DNA from: Xiphydria camelus | Lineage: Eukaryota; Arthropoda; Insecta; Hymenoptera; Xiphydriidae | Assembly: GCA_963678675.1 (NCBI GenBank) | Contig: OY783193.1 | Coordinates: 10,092,822 to 10,156,821, forward strand | Length of the DNA stretch: 64,000 nucleotides | Reading direction: 5' to 3' | Shown: piece after piece, positions 33,519-44,543 of the stretch | How positions within the stretch are numbered: position 1 is the stretch's first letter | Layout: every line of letters begins with the position of its first letter | Program-made: the position numbers and the translations under genes | Notes under the pieces: generated by a model | Told to the model about the DNA's origin: nothing | The model's database searches: none | Seen by the model: the letters and a program-made list of their open reading frames with translations, nothing else

Positions 33519-33752
33519 TACGGAAAAAAATAAATCGTAGTAATTACAAAGTTTGTGGTAAATTTCGGAGCAAGGCCAATTTATTGTCACGATAACTTCA
33601 AATTTAGTAAAATTTATAGCAGAACTCGTAGAAGCTGCAAGCATTGCTGTAATTTTTATTAAAATCGTAGTTTTCATAACGAAAAATTAGCTTTGTTCCA
33701 AAATTTACCACAAACTTTGTAAATGCTACATTACAAATTATTTTTCTTCTTG
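33519..33752. mobile_element. MITE family G, copy 1 (decayed ends)
   Basis: TACGGAAAAAAATAAATCG and TTATTTTTCTTCTTG are degraded versions of the terminus. The arms contain ACAAAGTTTGTGGTAAATTT and AAATTTACCACAAACTTTGT as perfect inverted copies. The centre has TAGAAGCTGCAAGCATTGC. It is related to the copy at 50143. Confidence 0.75.
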
Positions 33753-34381
33753 AACATAAATCCTCGGAGATACGATTTTTCTGACGCGATTCGTACGATT
33801 AGTCGGCATCAGCGCACTCAGCGACTTCCTCAAGCGATATTATGACATAATCGTTTTAGGACGCGCCTATGCACTCACCGCTAAATCACCCGCTTCGACG
33901 CGGTGAAACTCCCCCGTTGCAACCTTCGTGCGTTGCAGTTCGAGGCGCGCGAGGGAGGTTCGATAAAACTTGCCTGACGGAAACTTATCGAACTACCTAC
34001 CGCCACGTGTTAGAAGCAGCCCGCGCCTTCTTTTCCTTGCCCCCATTGTTGTAGCGCGTACCTGACTATTTAACTAACTGCGCAGGGTCTGGCTATTTTG
34101 CGCATTACCTACTATACTTCAAGCACGAGAGAGAAATTAGTTCTGAAGTCGCCTGGGCATATCTGTATCGGAGAGCACGTCGAACAATTGGGCGGTTAAT
34201 ATCGACTTGTGAAACGAGTAATGGATGAGTAAATGGAATTATGCGAAGAAAGTTTGCGCGGAGAAATCGAGAAGATCGAACGTCGATCTATTTGGAGATC
34301 TATGGTGGAAGCGTCCTCGCTGTACTCTATAATCGAGAAAAACTATCTTCCTGGAAGCAGCCAATATATAATATGAGTCTG
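33753..34381. other. Unassigned stretch
   Basis: Mixed composition with no coding signal or repeat partner. Confidence 0.45.
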
Positions 34382-34577
34382 CACGGAGAAAATTGAATAG
34401 TAACGAATTACTATCTCAGAATAGAAAGTAGGTGACAGCTTCGACGATATTATGTTGAATAATCTGCAGAATAGTGATGATTGTTATTCGAATAGCGACG
34501 GTTACTGTACTGCAGATTATTCAACATGAACTCTACTACTATGGATTAGAGATTGTTACTATTCAATTTCCTCCTTG
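34382..34577. mobile_element. MITE family I, copy 2
   Basis: The ends CACGGAGAAAATTGAATAG and CTATTCAATTTCCTCCTTG enclose repeated AGTAAC/GTTACT motifs and TTGAATAATCTGCAG facing CTGCAGATTATTCAA. Flanks are TG and TA. It abuts element J. Confidence 0.82.
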
Positions 34578-34798
34578 TAAACTTACTCGCCAGAAAAGGA
34601 ACTTCAATCACTATTATCTCATTATGTATGAACCTTTAGCCTACATCGATATAAAACTTTATTCTAGATAAAAATGTAATCTTCAATAAAGTGTTCTACA
34701 AATATGAGCCAAAAGCTTATAGATAATGAGATAAGACCGATTGAAGTTTATTTCCTGGCGAGTAAATTTAGCCTCATGTGGTATGTGGGTGAAATGCA
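34578..34798. mobile_element. Element J, copy 2 (left end truncated)
   Basis: The body AACTTCAATCACTATTATCT through AAAAGCTTATAGATAATGAG and the right end GGCGAGTAAATTTAGCCTCA match the copies at 29062 and 63779. The left ATATGAGGC terminus is missing at the junction with I copy 2, which starts its homology at CTTACTCGCCAG. Confidence 0.78.
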
Positions 34799-34806
34799 AA
34801 GTGCAC

Positions 34807-35267
34807 ATATCGCCCCCTTAATACTACAACTAGGTAACTCAAATTTTCGTTATTTTCAGTTATCTACTTTGTACCCAACACTGAGAAAAAAAAAGATTAA
34901 AAGTTATTCTGTTAGAAGGATAATCTGAGTACGAAAGGTAAAACAGATCAAAAATTATCCTTCCAGGGTATAAAATTTAACCTTCCTTAGAATAATTTTC
35001 GATCCACTTTACCTTTCGTACTCAGATTATCCTTCTAACAGAATAATTTTTAATCTTTTTTTTTCTCAGTGAACTTCGTATCCAACTTTGTACGCTCTCT
35101 TTTCGGTGTTACAACGAGATAAGGTCTGTCGCATATTTAAGGTTAGAAATCTAGTAGTATGATATAGATACAGTCACTAAAGTGACTAATATATGCATGC
35201 AATAAGTGCACAATTTGAATACCGAAAATTCGAGTTACCTAGTTGTAGTATTAAGAGGGGACGATAT
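34807..35267. mobile_element. Foldback with H MITE in its loop
   Basis: Arms of about 50 bp (34807-34855, 35218-35267) are reverse complements. The sequence TTAATACTACAACTAGGTAA followed by CTC is identical in both arms. The interior holds the H element at 34879-35071. The arms are about 90 percent identical. Confidence 0.72.
34879..35071. mobile_element. MITE family H, copy 1 (near-perfect palindrome)
   Basis: CACTGAGAAAAAAAAAG to CTTTTTTTTTCTCAGTG, 193 bp, AA on both sides. Arms include TATTCTGTTAGAAGGATAAT and CTGAGTACGAAAGGTAAA with almost exact complements. It differs from copy 2 at 37605 by only about five positions, so the two are recent relatives. Confidence 0.92.
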
Positions 35268-37256
35268 ATTATATCTTCCGGAATACACGTGCGCATGTAC
35301 CAATAATTGCATGCTGCTCTGCACTCGAGAAAATTACGATCGAACTTTCTGAGGAAGCATATTCCAAGGAAAGTAATACGCGCGTTATTTGATCGGTTCT
35401 TATCGATCGCCCCCCCCCCCCCCCCCCGGGCTATCGAATCTTTTATCAATCCACGAATAGTTGCATAACGCCGTTGCTATACCTGTATCCGAAGGAATTC
35501 CTGCGACCTGCACGTTTCAGGCGAGCAATCACCTTCGCAGGTTAAGTTCCACCTCCACTCTCCATTGGTCGAGACAGGGATACGCCTCCTCCGCACCTGC
35601 GTCCCGGGCGCTGCGGTGGAGGGGGACTACGACTTACCTGCGACGGTGACGTCACTGGAGTCACGCTACACGCTTCCACCCAGGCGAAATAATTTGCAAT
35701 TTATATCACATTCGTGCGACATTTCCCGATGTGCCGTGTGTGCTCGCCCCGCGCTCGCGGGTAATAAATGTTCCTCCGCGCAGGGGGATGAAAAAGAGTG
35801 CCGGCTCGAATCGCACTTCCCGCGGGTATTAAAGATGGCCGTGAGTCTCCTGGACATCTTCTCGCAGGGCGACATGAATTATTAAATTTGAATTAAAATT
35901 AACGTCATTTCGTTCATTCGCCATTGCCCTACTTATAAGTAATGACGATTAATTAATCACATAGATTTCTATGCTTTGACGATTGGCAAACGTCGTTCAC
36001 TCATGCTTTCAAGATTCCAGATTCTAGATGGCGAATTCAGCTAATAAAATTCACGGAGAAGTGTGCTTCGTTGTAACGTGTCATTTGATAAATCAGTAAA
36101 CGTCGCTTATATATCTGCCGAATAATACGCTTTGAAGACTCGAGATTCGAGAAAGCAAATATCGATATGAAGTCGGCCAATAAAATTCACGGAAAAGTGA
36201 CGTCCTTTTCGTGAATATTAGCCAATGGGAATGCCGAAAAGGGTCATACGTGACGTGTCCTTTCTACGAATGGAGAAGCCAAAATGCGGTAATGATTGGT
36301 GTAAAATTGAAGGAACGAAACGATGCAATTAAAATAGCAAAGATCGGAGATACCCTTTTTAAAGAAGCGACGAGGAAGTGGGGAAAAAAAGGAGAGAGGA
36401 GGTAGGCGTGATACCTCCGCGAAGAGGGTGAAGAAGCAAAAAGGAAGAAGGAAGAGAGAGCGAGGCCTGCGTAGGTCATGTAGATAGAGATCGCGCGCGC
36501 GTTTCGCAGGATCGTTCGGGTCCTATGAAAATTCATGAACCGCTGAACTTAAAAGGGTTGATATCCATATTCACAAAATGGCGTCGTTAACATTAAACGA
36601 CGCCCATTACGTGGGACTACCTATACACCAGGCGAGGGGCGCCCCCCTCGTAGTTGCCGGTAACTCGCGTAGTAATACGCATACCGCGGTGTCAGCGGCA
36701 TTGCCCCTTGGCATGCGACGATACCTATCGCCGCCGCGCCATGTCGTTCCGAGGCAACGACGGAAGTGTAATTTTAAAAAGTACGATTAATCGGAGATCT
36801 TCGACGGCCTTCTCTTCCGGGGGAGTCATTAAGTTCAATTAATTTTGTTGATTGGATAGCGACATTTAAGGCAGATCGAGAATGGATACGAATAGCGACA
36901 GTCGTATTTACGTTTTATCTTAAACATATTGCTCGAATTGGAAAAGAATATAGCAAATATGCAAATATATATATGCATATGCAAATTGAAGGGGTCAGAA
37001 GCAAAAGTGTCTAAGTGACATTTTTGGTGAAAATGACATAAGTACAGATTCGTGTTCTCAGTGTTCGGTTCTGTTTGGTGCAATAATTAGCCAATCGAAA
37101 ATTGTAAAGTAGCGCCATCTTTTGACGGGGAGAAAAAGTTATATAAATGAACTGCTTCAATACGTACCGAATAAGCATCTTACTACCTAGGCACTTTTGC
37201 TTCTGACCCCTTCAGTTATGATATAACTGTAGAGTATAAATACACGTAAAATCCTA
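35268..37256. other. Unassigned stretch with poly-C run
   Basis: Mixed composition. It holds an 18-base poly-C at 35410-35427 and CpG-rich patches near 35540-35650 and 36570-36740. Open frames at 35461-35885 and 36211-36405 lack domains. No element boundaries could be established. Confidence 0.45.
35410..35427. repeat. Poly-C tract (18 C)
   Basis: An uninterrupted homopolymer of 18 cytosines followed by GGG. Its exact length is uncertain because such tracts are error-prone in sequencing. Confidence 0.85.
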
Positions 37257-37523
37257 CACAGAGAAAAAGAATTATGTAGTTGGATCTACTGAAAATTACT
37301 TGTCTGCTCGCAAGTAATTATTTATTTATTATACATCAATAACATTTTTAATGCAACGATTAAATATCTCGTCCTTACAATCATATGAAATAGTATGCGA
37401 TTGCAAGAAAGACATAATTAATTAACATGGGAAAGATTTAATTGATATAAATAAATAATGAAGTACTTGCGACACCGCAAGTAAATTTTAGTACCTAGAT
37501 CCAACTAATTCTTTTTCTTAGTT
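37257..37523. mobile_element. MITE family F, copy 2 (complete)
   Basis: CACAGAGAAAAAGAATTATG starts and AATTCTTTTTCTTAGTT ends the 267-bp element, with TA on both sides. The arms include GATCTACTGAAAATTACTTG and the inverted ACTTGCGACACCGCAAGTAA, and the centre carries TTACAATCATATGAAATAG facing its complement. Confidence 0.87.
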
Positions 37524-37604
37524 TAGATAGATAATTGTATACGTAAATCGTACAGCAACCTTAGATGGTATTCACTTATCTGATGCAACAAGGTTGTGCG
37601 CTCA

Positions 37605-37795
37605 CACTGAGAAAAAAAAATTAAAATTTATTCTGTTAGAAGGATAATCTGAGTACGAAAGGTAAAACAGATCAAAAATTATTCTTCCAGGGTATAAAAT
37701 TTAACCTTCCTTAGAATAATTTTCGATCCACTTTACCTTTCGTACTCAGATTATCCTTCTAACAGAATAATTTTTTATCTTTTTTTTTCTCAGTG
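37605..37795. mobile_element. MITE family H, copy 2 (near-perfect palindrome)
   Basis: CACTGAGAAAAAAAAATT to TTTTTTTTCTCAGTG, 191 bp, with CA on both sides. It is almost identical to the copy 2.7 kb upstream, including the GGTATAAAATTTAACC centre. Different flanks (CA here, AA there) show two independent insertions, not one duplicated block. Confidence 0.93.
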
Positions 37796-38084
37796 CAATG
37801 AGTTATCATTAAGCAGACATATTTGTGTCATTAAATGATTTCAAACTAATACAGATAAAATGCTAATCACATTCAATATGTGCACAATTTATCGTAAATA
37901 TATTGCTGCAATAAGTACGATTAAATTGAATCATATTACAATGTAAATTAAAAAATTCTTCGATTAACAATTTTTTTTCTAAACTCATACGGCAAAATGA
38001 ACGAAAACTTTAGAACAATACATTATTGTAGTTTGTATAAACGTCGTGACGATCATATAAGCCTACCTGAGATTATTCCAACCG
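37796..38084. other. Unassigned AT-rich stretch
   Basis: AT-rich DNA between H copy 2 and element V, with no coding signal. Confidence 0.5.
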
Positions 38085-38216
38085 AATGGGGATCAGGAGC
38101 GCGAGTTTTTGCCGTTAGGGGCGCCACTATAGTACACGGTATACACGCAAATGCGGGTTAGGTTCCAATTACGGTGTCGCCACCTACATCGCACTTCTCA
38201 TATCCTGATCCCCATT
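38085..38216. mobile_element. Short element V with perfect 14-bp ends
   Basis: AATGGGGATCAGGA at the left is matched exactly by TCCTGATCCCCATT at the right, 132 bp overall. The interior has a GGGGCGCCACTATAG motif and is not palindromic. There is no clear target duplication and no second copy. Confidence 0.6.
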
Positions 38217-39015
38217 GATCATTCGATCTTTTCACGCGACCACCCCTAAAGAAACAAGCAAACATCCGAGCAAACAACCCTTGCCCCTCCGAATCCGCGC
38301 TTTCGATCTACATACAACAGAGACCCACGCCTCTGACCCCGTCAACTCCATATACCGATCGGCATCGAAACAGATCAACGTCGAGCTGGAATAGAAAATG
38401 TTAAACATCCGACGATCCCCTTCAGTCGGTCAATATTGGCCCCCTGCGAGAGAGATAACGGCGATATTGGATGTCTCCCATGGAGTTGGCACAGCTCTCG
38501 GTTCGCTCGAAGGGATGTCGCAGCCTCGACTCTGCCATCGCAGTCGCGCTCCATTGTGGCACGTTCGTTCGAGCAAATGCACATCGGCGGCTCTTCGGGC
38601 TATATCCACACGCGTATCTTCGCACGTACGACGTACGGCGACTCCCGCGTGTGAGTTCACACACGTATGTATGCCTCGGCAGAGCCGCCGGTGTACACGC
38701 GTTCACCGGGTATCCTGCAGCGCGTGTATTTACATATCAAAGTGACGCCTCGCACCAGAGACTTCCCGGCGTCGCGCACAATGTGCTCCGGGATCGAATG
38801 GGATTTGCCTATGGCGCGTCTAATCCGTGAATGCTCCATTTTCAGATTTAAGGCTATTTGTCGCCGACTAATGGACCGTGTCGGATGCCGAGGTTCATCG
38901 GGTGGGGCGTGTTTCTTTATGCGCGGAAAGGGGGGTGGGTTTTCGAAGAAGGCAGGAGTTGTTTTCTAGGTGAAATTAATTGTCTTTTTAAATTATATAT
39001 ATATATATGTATATA
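38217..39015. other. Unassigned CpG-rich stretch
   Basis: About 38270-38800 is CpG-rich. Many frames are open on both strands at once (for example 38398-38745 and 38422-38706), which argues against real coding. An AT dinucleotide run begins near 38994. Confidence 0.45.
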
Positions 39016-39399
39016 GATATACCTATATGTGTATATATAAAAAAACATATTCTAACTGACTGATTCATCAACGCCGAGTCGAAACCGCTGAAGCTAATTA
39101 CGTTAAATTTGGACAGTAGGTTTCTTTTGTGACGTAAGCAGTCAATAAGAGAGAATTTTACGAAATTCTTCCCCTGAGGTGGTAAAATAGGGGATGTAAG
39201 TTTGTATGAAAATCCGTCACTTTTGAAGATTGATCCATGAAATTTGGTATTTGGCCTTTCGGTTAGAAATTAAGAAATACGTGTTTCAGGAGTTTTGGAA
39301 ATTTATCCCTTCAGAAGGTAGAACAGGAGATGAAGAATCGTATGAGAATTTTTATTTATTTCGAGATCTACGCGGACGAAGTTGCGAGCGGAAAATTAG
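39016..39399 (+). mobile_element. Helitron-like element, copy 2
   Basis: The body matches copy 1 at 19741: GACTGATTCATCAACGCCGA, TTTCTTTTGTGACGTAAGC, GATGTAAGTTTGTATGAAAA, GATCCATGAAATTTGG. The 3' end is CGCGGACGAAGTTGCGAGCGG then a TTAG-type terminus followed by T. The 5' boundary lies in an AT-rich tract and is approximate. It supplies the empty site for the A insertion in copy 1. Confidence 0.72.
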
Positions 39400-39401
39400 T
39401 A

Positions 39402-39639
39402 TCTATACATAATGTATATATATAATAAAAGGACATGTCCTGACTGACTGACTGATTCATCAACGCCGAGCCGAAACTGTTGGTTAATTATATGAAATTT
39501 GGATAGTAGTTTTTTTTTCTGTGACGTAAAAACCCTCTAAGAAAGGATTTTATGAAATTCTTCCCCCCTAAGATGATTAAATATAGGTGTACGATTTATT
39601 TCCAGATCCACGCGGACGAAGTCGCTGACGGAAATCTAG
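39402..39639 (+). mobile_element. Helitron-like element, copy 3 (tandem to copy 2)
   Basis: TCTATACATAATG starts directly after the A that follows copy 2, and CGCGGACGAAGTCGCTGACGG plus CTAG ends it, followed by T. The body is shortened relative to copy 2. Head-to-tail Helitron pairs are known for this superfamily. Confidence 0.75.
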
Positions 39640-40544
39640 TGCAGTATAATTTGCGATAACGAGAGGACTCGCATTTCGATTAGGTGAACGTCATCCGGTT
39701 TCGATCTCTCCCGCTTTCCGTCGAAGTCACGGGGAGATACGATCGCCATGGGAGCGCTCCACGCGCACGTGCCACGCGTGGAGAGGTACATACGCGCGCG
39801 TACATGATCCAGGTACGCACTGCACGCGTGTATCGTGGCGCGCCCTTATCGGAAATCTGAAGTGTCAAACGGGAGTCTCCTAATTGAAGGCTTTCAATAA
39901 AAAGCTATCGCCGCTCGATCTTCGTTCAATCGTCGGCTCTTGTATACAGTCGCAGTCGATGCATCCATCATCTCTCTGAAATTTGTCAGGGCGCCGAGAG
40001 GCGATCGAGTGTGATTAGCCATGGAGTTCCCCTAGCTCTCTCTCCCTCTCTCTTTCTGTCTCTCTCTCTCTCTCTCTCTCAGTACTCGCAACACACGGGG
40101 TTGTCTAATGTAAGCCGCGCATGGGGTTGCCATTCCCACGTCACGGGACGCGTCGTCACAATAACCCGCGCGTCCCCGACACACACACTTCCGCGTGTAT
40201 AACTTGCACGCGCGTCACGCTAAAAGCCCGGGCCGGTGCAACGGGCGAGGGATGCGCACAATGAGCGCGTTTCGCGCGCAGTCGCCCGAGTGGCGCGGTG
40301 AAAATTTTAGCCTCCGGCATCGTGCAGTGACGTGTGTCCTTAGAAGTTTGTGATCCTCGAAGAGAGATGTAAGCAAAAATTGCACATTTGATTATTCCTT
40401 GAACAACGAGACAGAGAGAGAGAGGGATTCGTGGTACAAAAGCATAATTCTTCCTAAAAGAAGAAGAAGAAGCGTTTATTTATGGCTCTGAGACACGGGC
40501 GTCTTCTGAGAGCACAAATGCAATTAATAATTAAAAGCGTGCGA
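39640..40544. other. Unassigned stretch, CpG-rich core
   Basis: CpG-rich between about 39700 and 40330, with a CT microsatellite at 40035-40080. No coding frame could be supported. Confidence 0.45.
40035..40080. repeat. (CT)n microsatellite
   Basis: A CT run with a few interruptions, the last 20 bases being pure CT. Confidence 0.88.
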
Positions 40545-40762
40545 GATGAAGAGAGAGAAAAGGATTTATTTATTTACATCAATTATATCTGTTTTCATAT
40601 TAATTCAATATTTCTACCTCGGAATCGCATACTAGGTATTCCACATGATTGTAAGGAAGATATCAAATTCATATATTAAAAGATTTCATTGATATAAATA
40701 AATAATTACTTGCGACCCCGCAAGTAATTTTCAGTAGATGCAACTAATTATTTTTCTCTGTG
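40545..40762. mobile_element. MITE family F, copy 3 (left end degraded)
   Basis: The right part is clear: GATATAAATAAATAATTACT, TTGCGACCCCGCAAGTAA and AACTAATTATTTTTCTCTGTG followed by TA. The left side has only GAGAGAAAAGG in place of the family terminus, within AG-rich sequence. Confidence 0.72.
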
Positions 40763-42271
40763 TAAACGAGTAATTTTTTCTTTGAAAAATGCATTCAATT
40801 TGCAGTTATAACGTCCTTCCGTTCGTTACTCTTGGCTTCTGCAAAAATCTCAATTCCCCAGCACTCTCCGAGAAACTCACGCATCGCTCGCGCCGTAAAG
40901 TAACGAGAAGTCGTCATACTTGGCGGCAATTAATATTTTACGAACTCGCACGCGCGCTCTCACCGTCCTGCAGTATTATTTCTGCGGTCGCGAAACGCTG
41001 AAAAAAGCGAAGAAAAAATCTCGCGAACCTGGTAAAAGCCCGTTCGTCCCTTTCTCGGGCCCCTCGACTCGCTCTTGTTTCCCAGCCAGTTAATTCGAAT
41101 CATAAACAGCAATTTGAGGGAGCAGGTGCACCGGTTGCTACATAGATGCGAGATGCACTTTCATACTTATATACGTCTGAGCAATCATCACGAGAGAACG
41201 GTACGTTACTCTCCCTATACATGCTGACGAACTTAACTACATGTTCGGGTATGTATCTGGAAGCCTAGATCGTTAAACACGACAAGCCAAGGAATCGAAA
41301 CGATTGAAACGAATACGCGTCAGATGCATTTCCTTTCATAGGTCACGTGGGACAGCTGCATTGGTGTAAGAAAAAAAGGGATGATAGAATCGAATAAATG
41401 ATTGTTTCTTTCTCTCTTGACACAAATGTTATTTGGCCATTCCAAGTGAAAATCATGGACTCGACTTGTTTTCACTTATTTTGAATAGTCGATCACTTAG
41501 AAAAGTAGAATCTCGTAACTTTGGAAAGTTTCGTACAATTAAATCATTTCTTTTTATCCTCCTGAATCTATTTTGCGCGACAACGAATATTACTATCAGC
41601 ACAAACGCTTCCGAAGTATCGGAAAATCTTGACAAGTGTATTTTGGAATTTAGATCTCCCTGGAAATTCCTCCCGAGTCTCCAGTGCGAATTTACCTGGC
41701 GCATTGCAATCTTGACAACCTGCCATCGGAGGTCAAGGCGAGCATTTGCCAACGGGGCGATCCGGGATCGCTCGATCGGCCACAGAAAACGGCAGAACGA
41801 CTTAATAAGCCACGATTGCGAGGGACGATTGCTTCGCCCCGTTTGCTACGACCATTTGCATACACGATTATAGAGCGAGTGGTAAAAAAGGCGAATTCCT
41901 TCGGAGGCAAGTCGAAGGGAAATACCAAAAATGTCTATACACCATGGCACACCTAGCTATTACTCGTACGCCATGACGAGGGACGGAGCCACGTCTCTTT
42001 CCTCTTTCCTGTATTCTTACGTGTAGTTGGATTCTACAGGGGGAGACACTTGTGAATGAACTCGATCCGACAACCAGGAGAACTTCTTGAAAATTCTTGC
42101 AGGTGATAAAATTGTATATTTCATGCTCCGAATATAGCTATATTCTCATACAATTCGAAATAAGTATAAGACAAATTCAACATGGAAACTTGATTATTTT
42201 TATGTCTAAAATATTCACTTACTGAACCATCTTCTTCACTGATGCTTTCACGTTATAAATTTGTATAATAG
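40763..42271. other. Unassigned stretch
   Basis: Mixed composition. The frame at 41433-41873 is the longest here but shows no domain, its start is arbitrary and its reverse strand is open too. No repeat partner was found. Confidence 0.45.
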
Positions 42272-42436
42272 ATAGAAATTGCGTCAATCGTAAGTGAAAT
42301 ACTTCAATCCTTACTTATATACTTTTTCTACCCCGAGAAAACAGTTTAATAGAAATTGCGTCAATCGTAAATGAAACGCTTCACAATCCTTATACAATAT
42401 CCTTATCCTTATTTTCTACCCCGAGAAAACAGTTTA
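42272..42436. repeat. Tandem duplication covering a B MITE left end
   Basis: Two units of about 77 and 88 bp begin ATAGAAATTGCGTCAATCGT and end CCCGAGAAAACAGTTTA. The second unit runs into the intact B copy at 42419. The first therefore carries the flank plus the first bases of the MITE, showing the duplication happened after the MITE inserted. Confidence 0.8.
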
Positions 42437-43076
42437 TTTGTAGTTAATAAATATTTGTTTGAATATGGCGGAATAGGCATTTTATTAGGTCAAAGAAATA
42501 CTCGTTAACTATTACAATGTGGCGAAAAGATTTGGTCGCCATCTAATCGGCAGAGCGTTTCATCCCGGAGTTGGCCTGTGGACTCGTCAGTAAGACTAGG
42601 CCGACTCCTGCCTTAGACGCTCTGTGGTTCTCCGTGAGAGGTGGGAAGTAAAGGCTGGGTCTCACTAGGACACTGATGGAGGCCACAAGTTGCCTTCGAC
42701 TGGACAGTAAAATTTGCTCCCTGGGGAAACAAAATTTCTTACTGGCCTAATTGATTGGAAGCGGCAACTTTTAAGCCTTTACGGTCTTATATAGTAACTT
42801 GCCGTTGTTGGACCACTAACGAGAAGCCGAGAACCGTGGGCCGGTAGCCGCGGAGTCGAGGGCCGAGAGGTTCGGCGCCATCTGGCGGCCGGCCGGTGTA
42901 GCGTGACGGGTCGCCACAACAATATATATTATACATAATTAAGCCCCTTTAAGGCAATCATTTGAATGAAATAAACATTTTAACAATAAACATGTATTTT
43001 CTTATCCTTACGAAATATTTATTTCGCCCTATTTAAAATTACATTTATTAATTATTAAGTAATCGTTCTTCCGATG
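42419..43076 (+). mobile_element. MITE family B, copy 5 (split by solo LTR)
   Basis: CCCCGAGAAAACAGTTTATT follows TA, and TTAAGTAATCGTTCTTCCGATG precedes TA. Family sequence breaks at TTAACTATTACAA and resumes at TATATATTATACATAATT, around the LTR at 42518-42918. Without the LTR and one ACAA the element is about 253 bp. Confidence 0.88.
42518..42918 (-). mobile_element. Solo LTR, copy 2 (401 bp, complete)
   Basis: It begins TGTGGCGA and ends TCGCCACA, with ACAA duplicated on both sides (42514-42517, 42919-42922). Read in reverse it starts TGTGGCGACCCGTCACGC, has a TATATAAG box (complement at about 42787-42793) and then the CTTACTGACGAGTCCACAGG block. TG...CA ends, the TATA box and the 4-bp duplication fit a Gypsy-type LTR. 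No internal region remains. Confidence 0.88.
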
Positions 43077-44543
43077 TATACCATTCCAATCACGCATTCC
43101 TCGAATTTGTTTCATTTCTTCGATAGCGTAAAGTGCATTAAGCCTCGTACAAAGTAACTCGTCCTCATCGCCTCTCATCTTCCCGACTTCGAATCACGAT
43201 GTAGGAGTACACCTATACAACGGAGGTACATAGCACAAGCAGAGGTAAGTACTCGAGTTACCAGCGAGAAGCACGAAGCGAGTCAAAGTCATGGCGGCAT
43301 CGCGTGTGTCGCGCATGCACGACCAACTGTGCCTCCGCTCGTTCCTGCACGCGCATCATGCGAGTGTGTTCGCAGAGCGCGCGCTTCTGTACGATATTAT
43401 TACCCGCGAGTAGCGAATCTAATAAATGGCCGCCTTCTAATTGCAATAGCAGTGCCACGTACGGTGGAGGCAGGTAGGAACGTATCCGCCGGAACGTCGT
43501 AAATGCTTGTCATTTTCGCTAATACCCGACAACATTGTCGGCCGTATCACTTGTGCGAAGGGATGCGTATCGCTTACCTCCCTCGCCTCCCACTCTTCGA
43601 AATAGGAACACGGGATTCGCTGTCGAACTGTTTAGAAGGCTCGCTCTCGCGTTTCGATTCTCTCGAGGGGTTACGTTATACGAGCTGCGGAAACTGCCGC
43701 GGTGGAAGATTACGGCGGGTATATTGCGCGTTAGTATAGCGATCGTCATTTCCGGGGAGAAACGTTGGTGGTTCCGCGGTTAACTTTTCATTTGCGAGGG
43801 AGGAATTCTTTTTACGGATACCAGTTTTCTTTCCTGATGAATAAAATGAACATTTTACTGTAATGTATGTGGTTTGAGATCAGAATTTACTCTATAATAT
43901 TTGTGACATATTATATTAATAATATTATAGATGATACTGTAATAACGTAAGAATGTTGTAATAAAAATAATTCTTTCAAGATATAATAAAAATCTCTATT
44001 ATTCCTACGTCTTTAAAATTAAAAAATATCGTTTCCTCCCTCCGCACAAGTCTATCAATTTCCTCCTCTTTGCCTTCGATTTTGCAATTCTTGCTCCGCA
44101 AATTGAACTGTCTCCGAGTCACGATACACACGCCCGGAATCGTTCGATCCAATCGCGGCACGGAGTGCAACGTGAACGCATTACGAGAAGACACTGTCAA
44201 CCGCGGGACGCTGTGACCAGGGCGGCGAAGATCAAAGGCGTCGTGAGCGCGGTTCGTGCAGGTCCATCATAAGCTTTCACGAGCGTTCGTCCGGTCTCGG
44301 TCGGATCGGAACGTGACGCGGGCGAGGCGATTTATTTGCCATTGCCGCTCCTCATTTCATCGCGACGTGCCTCCTCTCTCGGACCGCTCTAACGTGAAAC
44401 ATTTTGTGCACGTGGAGCGCACGTCGCGTACGACTCGATGAGAAAAGCGAGCGATGCAGTTGAATATTTCTAATAAATACAAGATACAGGAAGATTTATT
44501 CAGATTCGATGAATAATCGAATAAATTAAATATATTTTACATA
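43077..44543. other. Unassigned stretch
   Basis: CpG-rich around 43200-43790 and 44140-44450, with AT-rich DNA between. Overlapping frames at 43503-43783 are open on both strands. No coding support was found. Confidence 0.45.

Noticed and set aside
35837..35885. Short frame MAVSLLDIFSQGDMNY with a GTGAGT directly after ATGGCC
   Set aside because: Too short to support either as a micropeptide or as a first exon.
41433..41873. 146-codon plus-strand frame with a hydrophobic stretch
   Set aside because: The reverse strand is open over the same region, no signal peptide or domain can be defended, and the start is arbitrary.
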